Assembly (NCBI GenBank): GCA_023653245.1
Contig: JAMNXK010000191.1
Span: 1-5,381, forward strand
Direction of reading: 5' to 3'
Length of the DNA stretch: 5,381 nucleotides
Source of the DNA: Tagaea sp.
GTDB taxonomy: Bacteria > Pseudomonadota > Alphaproteobacteria > CACIAM-22H2
Shown: piece by piece, positions 4,343 through 5,381 of the stretch
How the letters are laid out: every line of letters starts with the position of its first letter
How positions within the stretch are numbered: position 1 is the stretch's first letter
Translations under genes and position numbers: made by a program
The notes under the pieces: generated by a model
Databases searched by the model: none
What the model was told of the DNA's origin: nothing
The model's input: only the letters and a program-made list of their open reading frames with translations

Positions 4343-4795
4343 CTACGCCCCCTTGATCAGCCGCCCCTCGCGGGCGAAGGGCAGCGAGCCGCCGCCCAAG
4401 CCGCCGAGGAACGCGGTGCCCGACAGGCGATAGGCCAGGCCCTCGCGCTGGCTCATCGCCAGCACGCCGGGAATCAAATCGAACACCGAGATCGCGGCGA
4501 TCACGATCGCGCGCGCTTCGCCCAAACGCGGGATGGTCACGCTTTCGCCCGACTGGCCGCGCGCCAGCGATTCGCCGTTGACGTCGAGTGCGACGCGCAA
4601 GCCGGTGAGCGTCACGTCGCTCGGGTTGGGGTTCGACAAAGCCAGCGTCAAAGCGAGGCGTTGTTCGAGCAGCCCGCCGCCTTCGGCCATCGCAAGATCG
4701 ACCAGCCGCACGTCGAGCGGTTCCAGGCGCATGCTTGCGCACGCGCCCAACGCCAAAGCCGCGCTCGACACGACGAATCCGCGCCGACCGATCAC
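4343..4795 (-). CDS. LEA type 2 / WHy-domain lipoprotein
   Basis: Exported lipoprotein with a LEA14-like (LEA_2, PF03168; WHy) domain, a small beta-sandwich found in plants, archaea and bacteria and associated with stress tolerance; its molecular role in bacteria is not settled. From GTG 4795 the product has 150 residues. GRRGFVVSSAALALGAC gives a lipobox L-G-A-C with Cys19, and the RRGFVV start resembles a twin-arginine signal. The LEA_2 core runs about 24-115 with the typical SNPNPSD (54-60), LTGLRVALDVNGESLARG and a hydrophobic VIAAISVFDLIPGVL. I chose GTG 4795 over ATG 4831 because it gives a normal signal peptide, follows the upstream stop by 13 bases and has AAGGCGGGGG just before it; the ATG would overlap the SH3 gene and add an odd charged leader. 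It is co-transcribed with the SH3 protein gene. Confidence 0.75.
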   Translation of the reverse strand: MIGRRGFVVSSAALALGACASMRLEPLDVRLVDLAMAEGGGLLEQRLALTLALSNPNPSDVTLTGLRVALDVNGESLARGQSGESVTIPRLGEARAIVIAAISVFDLIPGVLAMSQREGLAYRLSGTAFLGGLGGGSLPFAREGRLIKGA

Positions 4796-4808
4796 TTTCC
4801 CCCGCCTT

Positions 4809-5300
4809 TCACTTGAGCGTCTCCTGCGCATAGACGCCCCAAATTCCGGCGCGCGGCAGCCAGCCGCGAAAGCCGCCGGCTTCGACGCGGCACCAGGGCC
4901 CGGCGCATTCGATCAGCGTGGCGATCACGCCGGGCTCGACGCGCGCCAGCGCCGGCGCGCCGTCTTCCGGCCGTCGCTTGAGGTCGAGCGCGCGCCCCGC
5001 CTCGCCCAGCACCACGCCCGTCCGCCGCCCGGCGAGCATGGATTGATGCACCCAGCCTTCGGTGCCCTCGCGGTCGCGCACGCGCCGCCAATTCTCGAAT
5101 TCCTGGAGGATCTCGACCGGCATCTGGCGGCGCACGAACACCCATTCGACCGGATAGCGCACGCCCGGGCCGGTGCGCAGATTCACCTCCTCCGAGCGCA
5201 GCGAGACGAAACGCGGAATCGGCAGGTTCTCGCGCGACGCCTGAGCGAGGATCGGCGCGGGCGCCAAGAGCAGCAGGACCGGCAGCAGGATGCGAATCAT
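4809..5300 (-). CDS. exported twin SH3-domain protein
   Basis: A 163-residue secreted protein with two bacterial SH3-like domains (SH3_4-type, PF06347), of a kind common in alphaproteobacteria. Bacterial SH3 domains usually bind cell-wall peptides, so an envelope role is likely, but no catalytic domain is attached. The signal peptide is MIRILLPVLLLLAPAPILAQA, with cleavage near 19-21. Domain 1 (about 31-95) has VNLRTGPGVRYP (39-50), W53, NWRRV (70-74) and GWVHQSML (82-89). Domain 2 (about 103-160) has LDLKRRP, the pair C132/C137 around PWCRV, which could form a disulfide, GFRGWLPR (143-150) and the terminal WGVY (154-157). ATG 5300 opens the signal peptide. No ribosome binding site is visible, and TATAAT ends 9 bases upstream, so the leader would be about three bases. 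First gene of the two-gene operon with the LEA-type lipoprotein. Confidence 0.85.
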   Translation of the reverse strand: MIRILLPVLLLLAPAPILAQASRENLPIPRFVSLRSEEVNLRTGPGVRYPVEWVFVRRQMPVEILQEFENWRRVRDREGTEGWVHQSMLAGRRTGVVLGEAGRALDLKRRPEDGAPALARVEPGVIATLIECAGPWCRVEAGGFRGWLPRAGIWGVYAQETLK

Positions 5301-5309
5301 GATCCGGCC

Positions 5310-5315
5310 ATTATA
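5310..5315 (-). promoter_or_regulatory. -10 box of the SH3-LEA operon
   Basis: A perfect TATAAT reads on the minus strand at 5315-5310. The -35 region at 16-18 bases is poor (GCAGGG, AGCAGG or TAGCAG), so an activator may be needed or the box may be fortuitous. Transcription would begin about 3 bases before the ATG at 5300. Confidence 0.45.
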
Positions 5316-5322
5316 GACAAGA

Positions 5323-5354
5323 GCGGCGGCGCCCTGCTACGCCGGAGCCGCCGC
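5323..5354. repeat. 8-bp inverted repeat between divergent genes
   Basis: GCGGCGGC (5323-5330) and GCCGCCGC (5347-5354) are perfect reverse complements with a 16-base loop. The repeat sits between the SH3 gene promoter and the ribosome binding site of the divergent gene. It could be a leader hairpin or an operator, or chance given the GCC/GGC-rich sequence. Confidence 0.3.
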
Positions 5355-5376
5355 CCCGCTTCCGAAGGACGCGATC

Positions 5377-5381
5377 ATGCC
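5377..5381 (+). CDS. start of a divergent gene (partial, first codons only)
   Basis: ATG at 5377-5379 is preceded by GAAGGA at 5364-5369, seven bases upstream, a good ribosome binding site. Only Met and two bases of the next codon (CC, so Pro) are in the window, so nothing can be said of the product. The gene is divergent from the SH3-protein gene and shares its 76-base upstream region. Confidence 0.45.

Noticed and set aside
4086..4742. 218-residue minus-strand open frame across the spacer and LEA gene
   Set aside because: It is Arg-rich, in a different frame from the LEA_2 domain, and runs through a terminator hairpin and a palindromic repeat.
4175..4816. 213-residue plus-strand open frame over the spacer and LEA gene
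   Set aside because: Antisense shadow without domains or a ribosome binding site; the opposite strand encodes a coherent lipoprotein.

Overview
The window is high-GC bacterial DNA. Most 60-base lines I counted by hand are about 70-80% G+C, and codons strongly prefer G or C in third position. The gene content suggests an alphaproteobacterium, perhaps of the Rhodospirillales type: a twin-SH3 secreted protein ending in a WGVY motif, an alphaproteobacterial-style Gp49/XRE toxin-antitoxin pair, and a CCTCGGG-cttga-CCCGAGG palindromic intergenic repeat. This is inference from family resemblance; the window has no rRNA or other marker gene.

Layout, left to right. The 3' end of a probable glucosaminidase gene (+) is followed at once by a type II toxin-antitoxin operon (+, 194-1185): an Xre/MbcA/ParS-type antitoxin with a DUF2384 C-terminus, overlapping a RES-domain toxin by 4 bases. 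It converges, with a 7-base gap, on a complete peptide/nickel-type ABC substrate-binding protein gene (-, 1193-2767) that has no permease or ATPase beside it. Divergent from that gene is a second, unrelated toxin-antitoxin operon (+, 2894-3595), a Gp49/RelE-like HigB toxin followed by an XRE antitoxin. This converges, with a 4-base gap, on a less GC-rich gene (-, 3600-4082) for an LRAT-like papain-fold protein with a hydrophobic C-terminus. A 260-base spacer (4083-4342) holds an AT-rich stretch, a possible gene remnant, a palindromic repeat and an intrinsic-type terminator. It ends a two-gene minus-strand operon: a twin-SH3 exported protein, then a LEA14/WHy-type lipoprotein. The first bases of a divergent plus-strand gene close the window.

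The two toxin-antitoxin modules share a promoter layout. Each has a TTGAC-type -35, a 17-base spacer and a -10 whose predicted transcription start falls on or next to the start codon, and neither first gene has a usable ribosome binding site. Both are therefore predicted to start as leaderless mRNAs. At the RES module, two 12-bp palindromes 21 bp apart flank the -10, and the second has the start codon at its centre, which looks like an autoregulatory operator. The second cistrons do have ribosome binding sites or coupling. The exported-protein operon also has a TATAAT only 9 bases before its ATG.

I see no wholly new multi-gene system. The best leads are the RES operator and leaderless layout, the LRAT-like gene of unlike composition beside the HigBA module, and the gene-remnant/repeat spacer behind it. 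There are no tRNA or rRNA genes, CRISPR arrays or complete insertion sequences.
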